The translations under genes were made by a program, and so were the position numbers. A DNA stretch of 33,287 bases from a bacterium (GTDB lineage Bacteria; Patescibacteria; JAEDAM01; Absconditabacterales; Absconditicoccaceae), in contig JAUMYK010000012.1 of assembly GCA_030528665.1 (NCBI GenBank), forward strand, positions 1-33,287, read 5' to 3'. This document shows positions 9,202 to 19,882 of this stretch, piece by piece. Position 1 is the first letter of the stretch. The number at the start of each line of letters is the position of its first letter. The notes below the pieces were generated by a model. That model was not told where the DNA came from. It worked only from the letters and a program-made list of their open reading frames with translations, and made no database searches.

Positions 9202-9472
9202 ATGACTAAAAAAGAAAAGATAGAGCAGTTTCAATAATCCCCAATCTGTAAAATTGAAGCTACTCATTAGCTTTTTGGAGACAGAAGGCTATGAACTGAG
9301 AAAGCCAATCTGAGGCTTGCATCATAAGCTCGTTCATCTCAAAACAGGGTTATCATTACCGCTTCCTATCCATAATGGGGAGGTCAAAGAGGTTTACAAA
9401 ACAATGATCAAAAAATTTTATCTTAAAAATCTATCACAATGACAAAAGAAACCATGATTCTGATTCCAGTAG
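9202..9472 (+). pseudogene. hicA: HicA-like mRNA interferase toxin with a 1-base frameshift
   Basis: The ATG frame gives MTKKEKIEQFQ and then hits TAA at 9235. Skipping the single C at 9232 restores a continuous product (…EQF-NNPQSVKLKLLISFLETEGYELRKP…) of about 90 residues. The segment I-G-G-L-H-H-K-L-V-H with PLPIHNGEVKEVY fits the double-stranded-RNA-binding-like HicA fold, where the conserved His lies in G-S-H-H. The first glycine of that motif is a UGA. HicA cuts mRNA unless held by HicB. The frame meets UGA at 9440-9442, overlapping the next gene's ATG, but under code 25 runs on to TAG 9470-9472. The frameshift could be a real inactivation, a sequencing error in a T/A-rich spot, or recoding. 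A TTG codon at 9251-9253 could also start a shorter product. Confidence 0.6.
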
Positions 9473-9771
9473 ATGGGAAAAACTATCAACTCAGTATCAA
9501 GCCTCTCGATGAGGTACGAGATGGAGAAAAGATGGTATATATTAGATGTAAAGAAGCAGGACTTGATTCTGAATATCCCGAGTCTGACCTCCCTGCATTG
9601 ATTCAAGATATGGAGCATCTGATTAGAGATGAACTCTCAATGGCAAAGGACTCCCAAATCAATATCAGAGTTAAAGCGAGAGATAAAGTCTTACTGCAGC
9701 AATATGCGGCTGAGGGTGGATTTCGTTCGCTTAGTGAATATTTGCTGGCAAAAGGTTTGCAGACCGCATAA
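9439..9771 (+). CDS. hicB: HicB-like antitoxin with C-terminal ribbon-helix-helix
   Basis: The 110-residue product starts at ATG 9439, overlapping the toxin frame by 34 bases. The N-terminal half (TMILIPVDGKNYQLSIKP … VYIRCKEAGLDSEYPESDL) looks like a small beta-rich HicB-type domain. The C-terminal part INIRVKARDKVLLQQYAAEG…SLSEYLLAKGL fits a ribbon-helix-helix or other DNA-binding antitoxin tail. The role inferred from position is neutralising the upstream toxin and autorepressing the promoter at 9137-9165. Family assignment rests mainly on the HicA neighbour and the fold-like pattern and is uncertain. Confidence 0.55.
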   Translation: MTKETMILIPVDGKNYQLSIKPLDEVRDGEKMVYIRCKEAGLDSEYPESDLPALIQDMEHLIRDELSMAKDSQINIRVKARDKVLLQQYAAEGGFRSLSEYLLAKGLQTA

Positions 9772-9814
9772 AATAGAGTATTGTGATTTTTTATTTTTCT
9801 CATCATACCTACTC

Positions 9815-10144
9815 ATGAAACATCTTCATTTTCTTCACTGTCACATTGCTGGTTTCTCGTTTGCAGAGGGAGTTTTTGTCTTTGATCAGCTCAAAATCTG
9901 AACTGAGCTTCAACTTGTCTTAGAACCCGAAAACCCCTATGATGCTGATGCGATTGCCCTGTATTTCAAAAAGACCAAAATCGGATACTTGCCGAGAGCT
10001 CACAATAAAGAAATTGCAAAGCTCTTGGAAGCCGGCTACACCGATCTTTTTACGGCAAAGATCAATAGAATCTCTCCAGAAGAAGATCCTGAAAATCAGA
10101 TTGGGGTCGTAGTTTTTCTCAAGGGGAAAGGGAAGAAGAAGTAG
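9815..10144 (+). CDS. HIRAN-domain protein
   Basis: The 109-residue frame from ATG 9815 to TAG 10142-10144 has one UGA-glycine (9899). HCHIAGFSFAEG, then LVLEPENPYDADAIALYFKK, then KIGYLPRAHNKEIAKLLEAG follow the HIRAN pattern (E-x-x-N-x-x-D-x-x-A-x-x-V and G-Y-x-P-R). HIRAN domains bind damaged DNA or 3' DNA ends and occur alone or fused to helicases and nucleases. Here it stands alone within a cluster of DNA-defence genes, so a DNA-end-recognising partner role is possible but inferred. It lies 43 bases after the antitoxin gene and may share its transcript. Confidence 0.8.
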
Positions 10145-10408
10145 GTTTTCTAATCCTTGTTTCTTTTCTTCTTATAGGGTAAATATTGAGCCTCTCCTTT
10201 ATTCAGCTTTTATTTGTCGTTTTTCATATAATTGTTCAAAAGTTTTTAAACTGAAGATTTATGTTAGATAGGGAAAATTGGCAGAGTAAGAGGTATATCA
10301 TAATTCTCAAGATATTGTAAAATATCATAACTTATTGCTCTACTTCAAACGAAACTCAATAAGATTGATAGAATATTTTCAATTTTTTAGCTAATTGATA
10401 AAAGGAAT

Positions 10409-11350
10409 ATGAAAAATTTATTTGAAAATTTATGAAATGCTAAAACAACTGAAGAGTTGCAAGAATTGCAAAAGCATTTTTCAGATATGGATAGTTGGTA
10501 TATTAAACATTGTGTTTCAAAAGATAATGAATCACAAAAATTTATTGATTTTGTAAACCGTATATATCATGAATCATTTCCTTATTTAGATAAAAACTTT
10601 CCTAAAGAGCTTAGAAGAAAATGAAAATTTATCTCAAGGTTGTGGGAGTTATATCTCGTATCATTTTTAAGAAAAAGATGATATAATATACTATGTGACA
10701 AAGAAGAATCCTTTAATCCTGATATTAAAATGGAGGTTGGCTGAAGTATAGTCCGAGTAGAATGTGTCGCATCAAGTAAGTGAACTGGAAAGGATAAGTT
10801 AGAAGAAATTCCTGAATGAATTTCATGATGATATATAGATGATATTGATATGCCTAGAAAATTAAGGTTAACAAGTGTGATTGTAGATAAACAAAAGAAA
10901 TATCAAAAATATTTAGAAAATTATAGGATTAACAAGAAGGATCCTTTTATCATTGCGATCAATTGATGAGAATCTTATGGAGATATGATCAATAACGGTA
11001 TTGAATCTATTTTATATGGTTTCTGAAAAACATATTATACAAAACCTTATCATAATAATAAACTAGAATGACCTTTTTTAGAAAGTAAATTATTTTTAGA
11101 AAAATGACTATGAAAAATAAAAGTTCCTAATGATCTTTTTTTAAAACCAGAATTTAAAGGGATATCTGGAGTTATCTTTTTTTGATCTTGTTTAGTGTCA
11201 TCTAATGATTATTCCCTTGAAGGAATAAATAATAATTGATATTCACTTTCTGGAAGTCATCGTTTAATCTTTATAAGAAATGCTTTTGCTATTAATCAAG
11301 TGCCAGATTGATTCTTAAAAGATTTTGAAAAAAAAGTGATTATTTGATAG
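10409..11350 (+). CDS. Unknown UGA-rich protein, possible nuclease of a defence pair
   Basis: Only code 25 gives this 313-residue frame, which carries about 19 UGA-glycines and ends at TAG 11348-11350 directly after a UGA. AAAAGGAAT just before the ATG at 10409 is a weak Shine-Dalgarno. The region RLWELYLVSFLRKRGYNIL, then PDIKMEVGG and IVRVECVAS resembles the E…(P)D…E-x pattern of PD-(D/E)XK-type nuclease cores, but the lysine is absent and the assignment is weak. The C-terminal part ends FLKDFEKKVIIG. It has no signal peptide or membrane helix. The next gene, with a HEPN-like motif, begins 67 bases downstream in the same direction, so the two probably form one unit. I do not recognise a named family. 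Confidence 0.65.
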
Positions 11351-11417
11351 TCTGATTTTTTATATTGTTTATTTTGAAATAATGCTATCATATAAAGAGG
11401 AGGAATCAATAAAAAAA

Positions 11418-12689
11418 ATGAACGAACAAATTTATGGTATGTGACTGTTTCTAAACATTGCCAGTTTCTTTGAATGAAAAGAATGGAAAAAAGTGAGGCA
11501 AGATCATCATAATTTAAAAGAAGAATATCAAAAATATATCCAATATATAGATGATTTCAGTTCCTTACTTTGACCCTTATGACGGACTTTATTTTGAAGT
11601 GTTTCTGTCCCTGAGGCAGAGCAGGCGGTTAATGAAATTAAAAAATGAAATAATGCTCGTGCAGAGGAGATTTTATGTAAAATGATATCTAAAATGATTC
11701 CTTGGTACAAAATAAGGTTTTCTAAAAATTTACTTCGGCCATTTTACATAAGAAAAAATATTTTGTTATTAGCTTTAAAAGATCATGAGGAAAAGAGGTA
11801 TCATGCAAGTATTCCTGTTTTATTGTTGTGTATTGATGGTATTATTAGTGATGTTACTCCAGAACAGAAGTGAGCATTTTCTGAAGGATCTCATCTTGTA
11901 ATTCCTAATTCTATAGTATGATATCAATGAGGATTACCACAGATAATAAGGTTATTTTCTTCTGTAAGGAGAAAAACAAATGAAGAAAGAATAGAAATTC
12001 CTTATAGAAATTGAATTCTCCATGGGCATGATATTAACTATTATAATGAAATTACAGCACATAAGACTTTAGCGTTATTATTTGCAGTTTTTGATTGGGT
12101 AAAAGATAAGCAAGAATATCAAAAAAAAACAAGACAAACTCCTATAGAAGAAAAATCATGGAAGGATTTTTTTTGAGATTTTAAAAAAAATCATGACGAA
12201 AAAAAATATCAGGAGAACTTATTATCTTCCTGGGAAAAAAGAAGTTGAACTGAGTTAGAAATTATAGTTAAAGAACGTAGGTATTCTCAAAATACTCCAG
12301 AGAAATTAATATATGATAATTTTTTAGCATTAAAACTGAAGAAATATTGACTAGTTGCTCAACAATTATGATCTTTTCTTATGAACAATATGACTATTAA
12401 ACAGTATGCAGGTATGCTTAGGAATATAATGAGAAATATAGAGTTTTTAGATTTTCAAATCATCACAATAGAGGATGAAGCTCCAGCTGTCAGTCAGATA
12501 GAGTATGTGGTAAGTTATACTATAGAAAATGTACTGAAAAAAAAGAAAATTATCCAAAGATTGATATATGAAAATGATGAAGGAACCCCACTTGTAAGAG
12601 GAGCTAGTTGATGAACTCGAAAAACTGTCTTTAGAATTGATGATCTCTTGTGAATAGAGTTTGATTTAGCAAGTAACTTTCTCTCCTAA
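11418..12689 (+). CDS. HEPN-like protein, probable abortive-infection or RNase effector
   Basis: The 423-residue frame (ATG 11418, TAA 12687-12689) contains 17 UGA-glycines. AGAGGAGGAAT about 14 bases before the ATG is a strong Shine-Dalgarno. The middle carries YHASIPVLLLCIDGIISD and then PYRNGILHGHDINYYNEITA, where R197-x4-H202 matches the catalytic R-x(4-6)-H motif of HEPN ribonucleases. The helices around it (TAHKTLALLFAVFDWV) fit the all-alpha HEPN fold. The C-terminal third (from about residue 270) is a separate domain without known motifs, ending in FRIDDLLGIEFDLASNFLS. HEPN proteins act in toxin-antitoxin, Abi and CRISPR systems as RNA cutters. Its place between the HIRAN and helicase genes supports a defence role, which remains an inference. 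Confidence 0.65.
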
Positions 12690-12831
12690 AATTTGCAAAA
12701 AAGCAAAAATCACTTATACTTAAGGCATTCTCTTCCTTTCTTCTCAGTCAACCCTTTCAAGCTTATTCAGATTTTTTTTCTTTTAGTAGCGTTTGGAGAA
12801 GGGGGACTGCTTTTAGTTTCTTTTTGTTCTG

Positions 12832-15800
12832 ATGCCTCAAGCAAAGCTCCTGATCCTTGATACCGAAGTTAATCATAAAGGAAAGATAGAAAGCCTTGGG
12901 CTGATTGATGAGCAGGGAAATCATCTCTACAAAGGGCAGCAAATTGAGGCGCTTTTGCCCTATTTGGAGCAGGGCGATTTTTTGGTGGGGCATAATATCC
13001 TCAAGCATGATTTGCAATTTCTCTTGCAGGCAAAAGAGTTGCCGCTTGATCTGTATAAAAAGCTGATCATTGATACCTTGTGGCTTGCTTTTTTAATATT
13101 TATCAGATATCCCTCGCATGCGCTGGTAAAAGATTATAAGCTCAATAAACAAAACGATCCAATAGAGGATTCTAGGCTTTGTTTGGAACTTTTTCAGGCT
13201 TGTGAAAAAGAGTTTCTGAGCTTAGAGGGCGAACTTCAACAGCTCCTTTTTGCATTACTCGGAAAGAGGAATGAATTTCAGCATTTTTTTGTTTATCTTC
13301 AAACAAAAGGGCTTTTCATCCCAAAACAAAGAGATCTAAAAGCTGAAATCAGATCTCGTTTTACTGGTTTTGTGCAGGAAGCTTTTTTTGAAGAAGTTTT
13401 GGAAGGATTTATAGAAGATTTTCCTTTAGAATTAGCGTATGTAATCAGGCTTTTGCTTATTAAAAGGGAATTTGATAGAGATATTTCGATTTTGCCAGCG
13501 TGGATTGTGCATAATTTGCCTGCTGTTCATCAGATTTTACAAGCTTTTCTCAAGTATAAAGTATATGATGCGAAAAAGGAACTCAAGAGGTTTTTTGGCT
13601 ATGATGAGTTTAGAAGTTTTGAAACTGCTGATGGAAAACAGATTTCTCAGCAGGAAGTGGTAGAGGCGGCTTTGAGAGGGGAGGATTTGCTTGCAATTTT
13701 TAGCACTGGAGGAGGAAAATCACTGACTTTTCAGCTTCCTGCCTTGATGATGGCAGATCAAATGCCTTATCTGACTTTAGTGATTTCTCCTTTGCAGTCC
13801 TTGATGAAAGATCAGGTAGATGTCCTCAATCACAGGCATCATATTAGCAATGTTGGCTATCTGAATTCCACGCTTGATCCCCTAGAGAGAAAGGAAGTCT
13901 TTGAAAAGGTGGAATTTGGAGGAATTGATCTGCTCTATCTTTCGCCTGAGATGCTCAGGAGCCACTCCACGATTCATCTGCTTTCCAAGAGGTTGATTGC
14001 GAGGATCGTGATTGATGAGGCGCACTGTTTCAGCAAATGGGGGCATGATTTTAGGATTGATTATATGTTTATTGCGGATTTTGTGAAAGCATTAAGCAAA
14101 AAGAATAAAAGTCTGGAAACCGTCAAGATTTCTTGTTTTACTGCGACAGGAAAAAAAGATGTTACCGAGGAAATCAAAGCCTATTTCAAAGATCGTTTAG
14201 GGAATGAGTTAAAAGAATTTAGATCCGTTTCTGCAAGGTCAAACCTCCACTATGAAGTCCTAGAAAGCAAGGATGAAGACCAGAGATTTAAGCAACTCCT
14301 TGAACTGTTGGAAAACCGTGTTCAGAGTCAGCCTTGTATTATTTTTACTAGATATACGGGGGCAGAAACTGAGAATCTGCAAGGAGCAAAAAACCTCGCT
14401 GCGAAAATCAATGAAACTTTGGGCTTTGAGCTTTGTAGTTTTTATCATGGGAAGATGAAAGCTGAGGAGAAAAGAAGGATTCAAGATGACTTTATCAATG
14501 GAGGTCGTTCGGTGATTGTCGCGACGAATGCTTTTGGGATGGGCGTGGACAAGGAGAATGTCAGGTTTGTGATCCATTATGGGATTCCTTCTTCGCTAGA
14601 GAATTATCTCCAAGAAGCTGGGAGAGCGGGAAGAGATAAGCAAGATGCAACCTGTATTATTCTTTATCATTCGGAAGATATCAATGCCAATCTCCAGCTC
14701 AATAAAAGTGGAGAAGTGAGGCAAAAGGAAATTAATGCCCTGTGGACAAGTATCAAAAATAGAGCAAAAAAGCTGAATTCTTCCACGAAACTCCTTTGCA
14801 AATCAGCTAAAGAACTGATAAAAGATGCAGGGCGAATTGGAGAAGTTAATTTTGATGAGGACTATCGCAAACAGAAAATCCAGCAAGAAACTAAGATGAA
14901 AACCGCACTTTTCTTTTTGGAAAAATTTGGCTTTATCAAGAGGGAATTTAATCGTACTAAGGTCCGAGCTACTGCCAATACGCGTGCGAGCTTGAGTGCT
15001 CAATATGAAAGGATGGATCAGCTTTTTGGAGCCTTGCTTCCTGCAGAGAGTTTATCGCAACTCAAAGCCATCTATAAACTCATTAAATCTAGTAAAATCA
15101 TTGCTATTGAAGATATCAATGTTGGATTACCTTTGCATGATTTTGAAGGGAAAAAAGGAGTTAAAAGTCTGGTCAATCTTTTGAGGTTGGAGCATTTTAT
15201 TGAGCAGGATGATGAGATTTCTCTTGTGCTCAATCCTGAAAAACACAGCTCTTCCTTGCAGAAACTCGCAGAAATTGATCAATTGGGATCTGCTTTTTTA
15301 TCACTTCTCCCTGAGCAAAGTTTTGAGGCTACGGATCTTTATTTTGATAAACTCAAGCTCAATACCGAACTTTCTCGTCAGCTCGGACAAGAAACACTTG
15401 CTTATCAGCTGGATCTCTTACTTCTGCATTTCAAAAAAACACATGCCTTGCTTATCAAAGGCGATCAAATGCGTTTCCTTTCGGATCTTTCAGAGATCAA
15501 GGCTACTTATCGTGTTTTAGTGCAAGATGCTCAGCAGTTTTTGCACTTTCTTCTTGCCTCAGACTATTCAAAAGAACAAAAGTCTGCTCATAATCTCGTG
15601 TTTGTCAGAAATCTCAAACAATTACATTCAGATTTTTCTCGCTTTTTGCAAAGAAACTATTCCTTGTTAGATCTAGAAAATTTGCTTAGATTTTTGCATC
15701 GCTTTGAGATTATTAGGATAGAAGGCGGACTTTTTCTCTATCAAACGAAATTTCAAATCAAAATCTGAGAAAATACTCCTCCAAGATTTACCAAGGAGCA

Positions 15801-17781
15801 GTATGCAGATTTAGAAGCTTTTTATCAGAAAAAAACTGAGCAAGCTCATATTATGGATACTTTTGCAAGAAGATTGCAAGAGGGATGGGGCGTAGATCGC
15901 TTTGTAGAAGAGTATTTTACGATGGACTATGAAGTATTTTTAGACAAATATTTCAAAAACAGGAGAGAGGAGCTTCGTAGGCCGCTTTCCAAGGAAAAAT
16001 ATCAACAGCTTTATCATAGTCTTTCTGCTGAGCAGCAGCTTGTGCTCAAAGAAAAGAAAGAAAATCTGCTCCTTCTCGCAGGTCCTGGTGCTGGGAAAAC
16101 GAAAACTCTCGTCCATAAGGTCGCCTCGCTGATTTTGGAAGATGGGATCAGAAAAGAGGAGTTTTTATTGCTTACCTTTTCAAGATCGGCAAAATTTGAA
16201 CTCAAAAAAAGAATCATTGAACTCATCGGAAATCAAGGATATTATCTAGAAATAGATACTTTTCACGGCTATGCTCTCAAGCTCCTTGCTAAAGAGCCAA
16301 ATGCTCAGCTGATGCAAGAAGATGGTGATCTGATTATCAAGCAAGCGATCGCTTATCTCAAAAATACGCCTGCCTTACAGCTGCCCTATTCTGTCTTGGT
16401 GCTGGATGAGTTTCAAGATGTCAGTGACTTCCAATTTGAGCTCATCACACAGATCAAGGAACATGCCAGTAGAGGAGAGGAAATGAAAGCCTTGGCTGCA
16501 GGAGATGATGATCAAAGTATTTTTGGTTATGCAGGAGGAAATATCAAACATATTCAGGCTTTTAAGCAAATTTTTCAAGCAAAAGAACAAATACTGACTG
16601 CAAATTACAGGTCAACTCTAGCTTTAGTAGATTTTACGAGTGCATTTATTCAGCAAAATCCTCAAAGACTCAAACAGCATATTCGTTTGGTCAGTGCTCG
16701 CCCTGAGCAAGAAGCAGGACTTTTTAGCGAAGAAAAGACTAAAATTCAAACGATTGATCTTGCTTGAGGTCAGCTTTTTGCAGGGCTTTCTCAGTTTTTA
16801 GGCAATGCTTTTTTTCAGCAGCAGCTGCAATCTGGAGCTTCTGTAGCTATCTTGTTTCACAATAATGAAACCGGTTTGATTGTAGATACTTTCCTCAAAA
16901 AACAAGGCTATGCAACGACGCTTTTGCTCAAAGAAGAGGGGTATACGCTGACACAAACCCTTGAGTTTTCTGAGTTTCTCACAAGCTGTGAAGATGAACA
17001 CAATCCAGTTTCTCTGCAAAATATCCAAGAAAAATTTACAAAGATTCTTACCAAATATGGAGAGAATAAAAATACTCAGCTCCTAAGTCGCTTTGTTCAG
17101 CTCCTCTGTGAGCAAAATCGCTATCTTACGCCTCAGATCTTGAGAGATGCTAGTAGAGGATTGATCGAAAAAGACCTTTTGCAAACTCCTCCTTGAACTC
17201 TTGTCCTTTCTACTTTTCATAAAGCTAAAGGCTTGGAGTTTGATACGGTAATACTCTGTTGTGATGAGGATTTCCCACGATCAGAGAAACGAAAGGGAGA
17301 TAAAAAAATTAAGGAGGAATTGATAAGGCTTTTGTATGTTGCTATGACAAGAGCTAAAAATCACCTTTTTCTCCTCGGAAATGCTCAAACGAATCCTTTC
17401 TTTCATGCTTTAACGCTTCAAAGTCCACAGCATATCCCTTTGGAGAATTTAGGACAAACCAAAAAAGAAATCTGACTTTTAACTTCTTGTAAGCAGGTTA
17501 ATTTAGGGTATCACTTTTATAACAAGGTTCACCTTGAAGATGCTTTCCCAATCGGAACGCCGATAGAGCGAGCTTGGAATGCTTATGGAACTCTAGACTT
17601 TATCGCTCAAGGACAAGTGCTTCAGCAAAGTTCTAAACCCTTTGTTTATGAATTTCAGAAGTGGTTGCAGAAAGGGTATCAAGTAAAAGAAATGCTGGTT
17701 TTCCAAAGATTAGCTTATTTTTTGAGAGATAAGCAGGAAACGGTGTTGGTCTATTTATTTAAGATTGTGCTAGAGGGGTAG
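12832..17781 (+). CDS. DEDD exonuclease - RecQ helicase - UvrD/Rep helicase fusion
   Basis: Under code 25 one frame of 1649 codons runs to TAG 17779-17781. Its four UGA codons (15766, 16765, 17194, 17473) all lie in the second half. Residues 1-120 are DnaQ-like: DTE at 10-12, GHN-x4-D at 53-60, H96 and D109/D113. Residues about 265-640 are RecQ: Walker A STGGGKS near 290-296, IDEAHCFSKWGHDFR, and QEAGRAGRD. Residues about 1030-1550 are a UvrD/Rep (SF1) helicase: AGPGAGKT near 1083, LDEFQD, GDDDQSIFGYAGG, ANYRST, TFHKAKGLEFD and LYVAMTRAK. It therefore joins a 3'-5' exonuclease with two 3'-5' helicase motors. The likely role is DNA end processing, repair or defence. Similar RecQ/UvrD composites are known in Bacteroidetes as I recall. 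A standard-code caller would split it into four or more pieces. Confidence 0.92.
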
Positions 17782-17922
17782 AGTTGAATAATGTAATGAA
17801 AGAGGAGTAATGAAAATTAGAAGCTTCATAAAGCTCAGCTTGGTAGATGGACTGAAGAAAGAGGGCGAGAGGAGGAAGAGGAAACGCCGAAGGCAAGTAC
17901 GGAGTAAAATAAGTAAAAAAAG

Positions 17923-17957
17923 AAAAAGCACTCTCTGTTTAAAAGGGAGTGTTTTTC
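17923..17957 (+). terminator. Terminator after the helicase fusion
   Basis: GCACTCTC pairs with GGGAGTGT around TGTTTAAAA, preceded by A-tracts and followed by TTTTT. It lies about 145 bases after the TAG. The stretch between holds no gene I can support. Confidence 0.7.
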
Positions 17958-18010
17958 TGTTTTTGAGAAAAATAGTTATTTGCTGTTTGTCTTTCTATTG
18001 AGGAGTTATT

Positions 18011-18706
18011 TTATAATTTTTTCTTCATAAGATGGTTTGTTAGGATAACAAGGACTAAAAAACCTACAAAAACTCCGACAACTCATCATCGTTCTAGTCA
18101 TAAAGATTCTCATTTTTTTGTTATAAGATCTCAAGCAAGAAAACTAATTGATACGGTTGATCAAGATAGGATTCCTATAAGAATGTTTTTCTTGATTTCT
18201 TTTTCTTCTTTTTCTGGAAGTTGTTTTTCTGAGTTTTCTTTATTGGTTGTTTGTTTTGAATTTTTTGATTTCAATTTTTTGACTAGTATCTTCCCTATCC
18301 GAGAGATAGCTTTTATGATTCGTTTTCAACCCCAAAATAAGCATATTACCGCTAAAAGGTAGAGAAAGTAAAATATAGAAAATACAAAAATTTGTATTCA
18401 TATTCTATCTATATTATTTCATATAACACCAGAGCTTATATTCGCTGAGTTATTAAAGGTTTCAAGTAACATAATCTGTGTCCCGTTGAAGTATATTTCA
18501 AAAAGAAGAACTCAAATATTAGCAAGTATTCCCCATATCGTATAGTGGACGATTCTATCAAAGAGAGAATTATTATATCTCTCTAAATGCTTTCTCCAAA
18601 AATATTCTTTTCATTCCAAGATTTCTACGATGAAATAACCGACTGCTAGAATGAGTAGTCAGAGCATAAAAACTATTGAGAGTGTGGTATCAATATTTAT
18701 TGTCAT
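18011..18706 (-). CDS. Multi-spanning membrane protein next to AbiJ-like gene
   Basis: The 231-residue frame runs from ATG 18706 to TAA 18011-18013 with many UGA-glycines. Hydrophobic helices lie at about residues 8-28, 54-72, 100-125, and two at the C-terminus (ILIGILSGSTVSISFLAG and VVGVFVGFLVLVILTNHL). Between helices 3 and 4 is a Lys/Glu-rich cytoplasmic-type loop of about 45 residues. I do not recognise the family. The gene starts 24 bases after the AbiJ-like gene in the same direction, so the two are probably co-transcribed. A membrane partner is a common arrangement in abortive-infection systems, but that role is inferred. Its length and loop make a simple transporter unlikely. Confidence 0.65.
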
Positions 18707-18730
18707 TTTTATTTAGATAAAAGATAAAAA

Positions 18731-19558
18731 CTAATTCATTTTACTGATGAGATAATTTACAAAAGCAGAACAACTTACGAGCATATATTTAGCATTATCA
18801 AAAGTAGGTGGTGTATCTCCCTCTGAAAGCGCATGTCTAATACCTCATTCATTGCTTGTATAACCATAAAGTTTTTCAAAAGCTCCTTCAAGTGCTGGAG
18901 GGATTATTACTCCTTTTTCTTTGAGCTTTTTTATTGCTTTCCCTAAAGTCGCCTTTTCATCATCTATAATAATTTGACAAAGAGCTTCAACCGCTGAGAT
19001 AGATTCTTTGATAGAATTTGCATAATCAGCAGGTTCTTTTTTAAAGAGTGAAATCGCTTTTTGAATATGTCTATTTACAGGAGTGTATTTTGTAGTGCTT
19101 GCTTCATTCACTGCTTCTAATTCTTCTTTGTTTATTATAGGAATAATTAATCCATCTTCAGACATATGATAGGCACTATTTTCTTCTGTAAGAATAAAGT
19201 TTATATCTGTTATAAAATTAATTTTCTCTCTTTGATTTAAAAATCAAAAAACTATTTCTATGTAATCATAAATTTTATTTCGGTCTTTAAATATTATATT
19301 AAGATATTCTTCTTGAAATATATCTTTTCTCTCGCTAATACTGTTTATTTTTAATCAAAAAGTGTTAGCAAATTTTAACAAAAAATCATTCTTTAGATAA
19401 ATATAGTATTCATTTCAAAAGTCATCAAACTCCTGTTTGCATAATCAGTCTAATAAGATAACGCTAATGTTCCATAATTTAATCTTAAGTTTTTTAGTCA
19501 TACTATCTTTTTGTAAAAAAGGTTGTGGTTCAATTCCTTCTCTTTGAGAAAAAGTCAT
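18731..19558 (-). CDS. AbiJ-like abortive-infection protein
   Basis: The 275-residue frame starts at ATG 19558 and ends at TAG 18731-18733. The N-terminal MTFSQREGIEPQPFLQ, D-S-M-x3-L-K-x2-L-W-N pattern matches AbiJ N-terminal domains of the NTD4 type. The C-terminal half SIKESISAVEALCQIII … TLGKAIKKLKEKG … AFEKLYGYTSNEGGIRHAL … AKYMLVSCSAFVNYLI is the AbiJ HEPN domain with its Arg-His motif at about residues 241-242. These proteins are linked to phage-triggered growth arrest, presumably by RNA cleavage. The glycine before GIRHA is a UGA. Upstream, TATATA lies about 6 bases before the ATG with no Shine-Dalgarno. The membrane-protein gene at 18011 follows 24 bases later. Confidence 0.82.
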
Positions 19559-19882
19559 TATTGCTATATAAAAAAACTAAATCAAAACTGAATATATTTT
19601 TTTAATTTTTCTTTTCAAGTAAAGTCAAGTCTTTTCTCTTGATTTTCCCCCTTGATTTCAGTTCTACCTTTCTTTACAATTTCCATTAATCCTTTACCTT
19701 ACCACTCCCTATGCAGCACAAAATCTACGATTGTAAAGTCCATACCTTCTCTCTCAATAAACGAATTGCCCACTTAGTAGTGATTCATTTATTTTCCCTT
19801 AGTTAGTTTTTTTCATCTTCTCGGAGTCTTTTTCTTCCTGTTTCATATCTTTGAGGTGTTTTCTCTTGATTTTAATATCAAT
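19559..19882. other. Intergenic region with possible 5' extension of the redox fusion
   Basis: A short frame from ATG 19711 (31 codons, MQHKIYDCKVHTFSLNKRIA…) ends at TAG 19804-19806. The frame of the redox fusion is open from 19781 and gives a hydrophobic stretch (FFHLLGVFFFLFHIFEV) before its first ATG at 19883. A one-base shift around 19781-19803 would join them into an extra N-terminal membrane helix. This may be a frameshifted 5' end or chance; otherwise nothing is seen. Confidence 0.35.

Noticed and set aside
17810..18001. 63-codon plus-strand ORF rich in Arg/Lys
   Set aside because: It runs through the terminator hairpin of the helicase fusion and has no recognisable domain.
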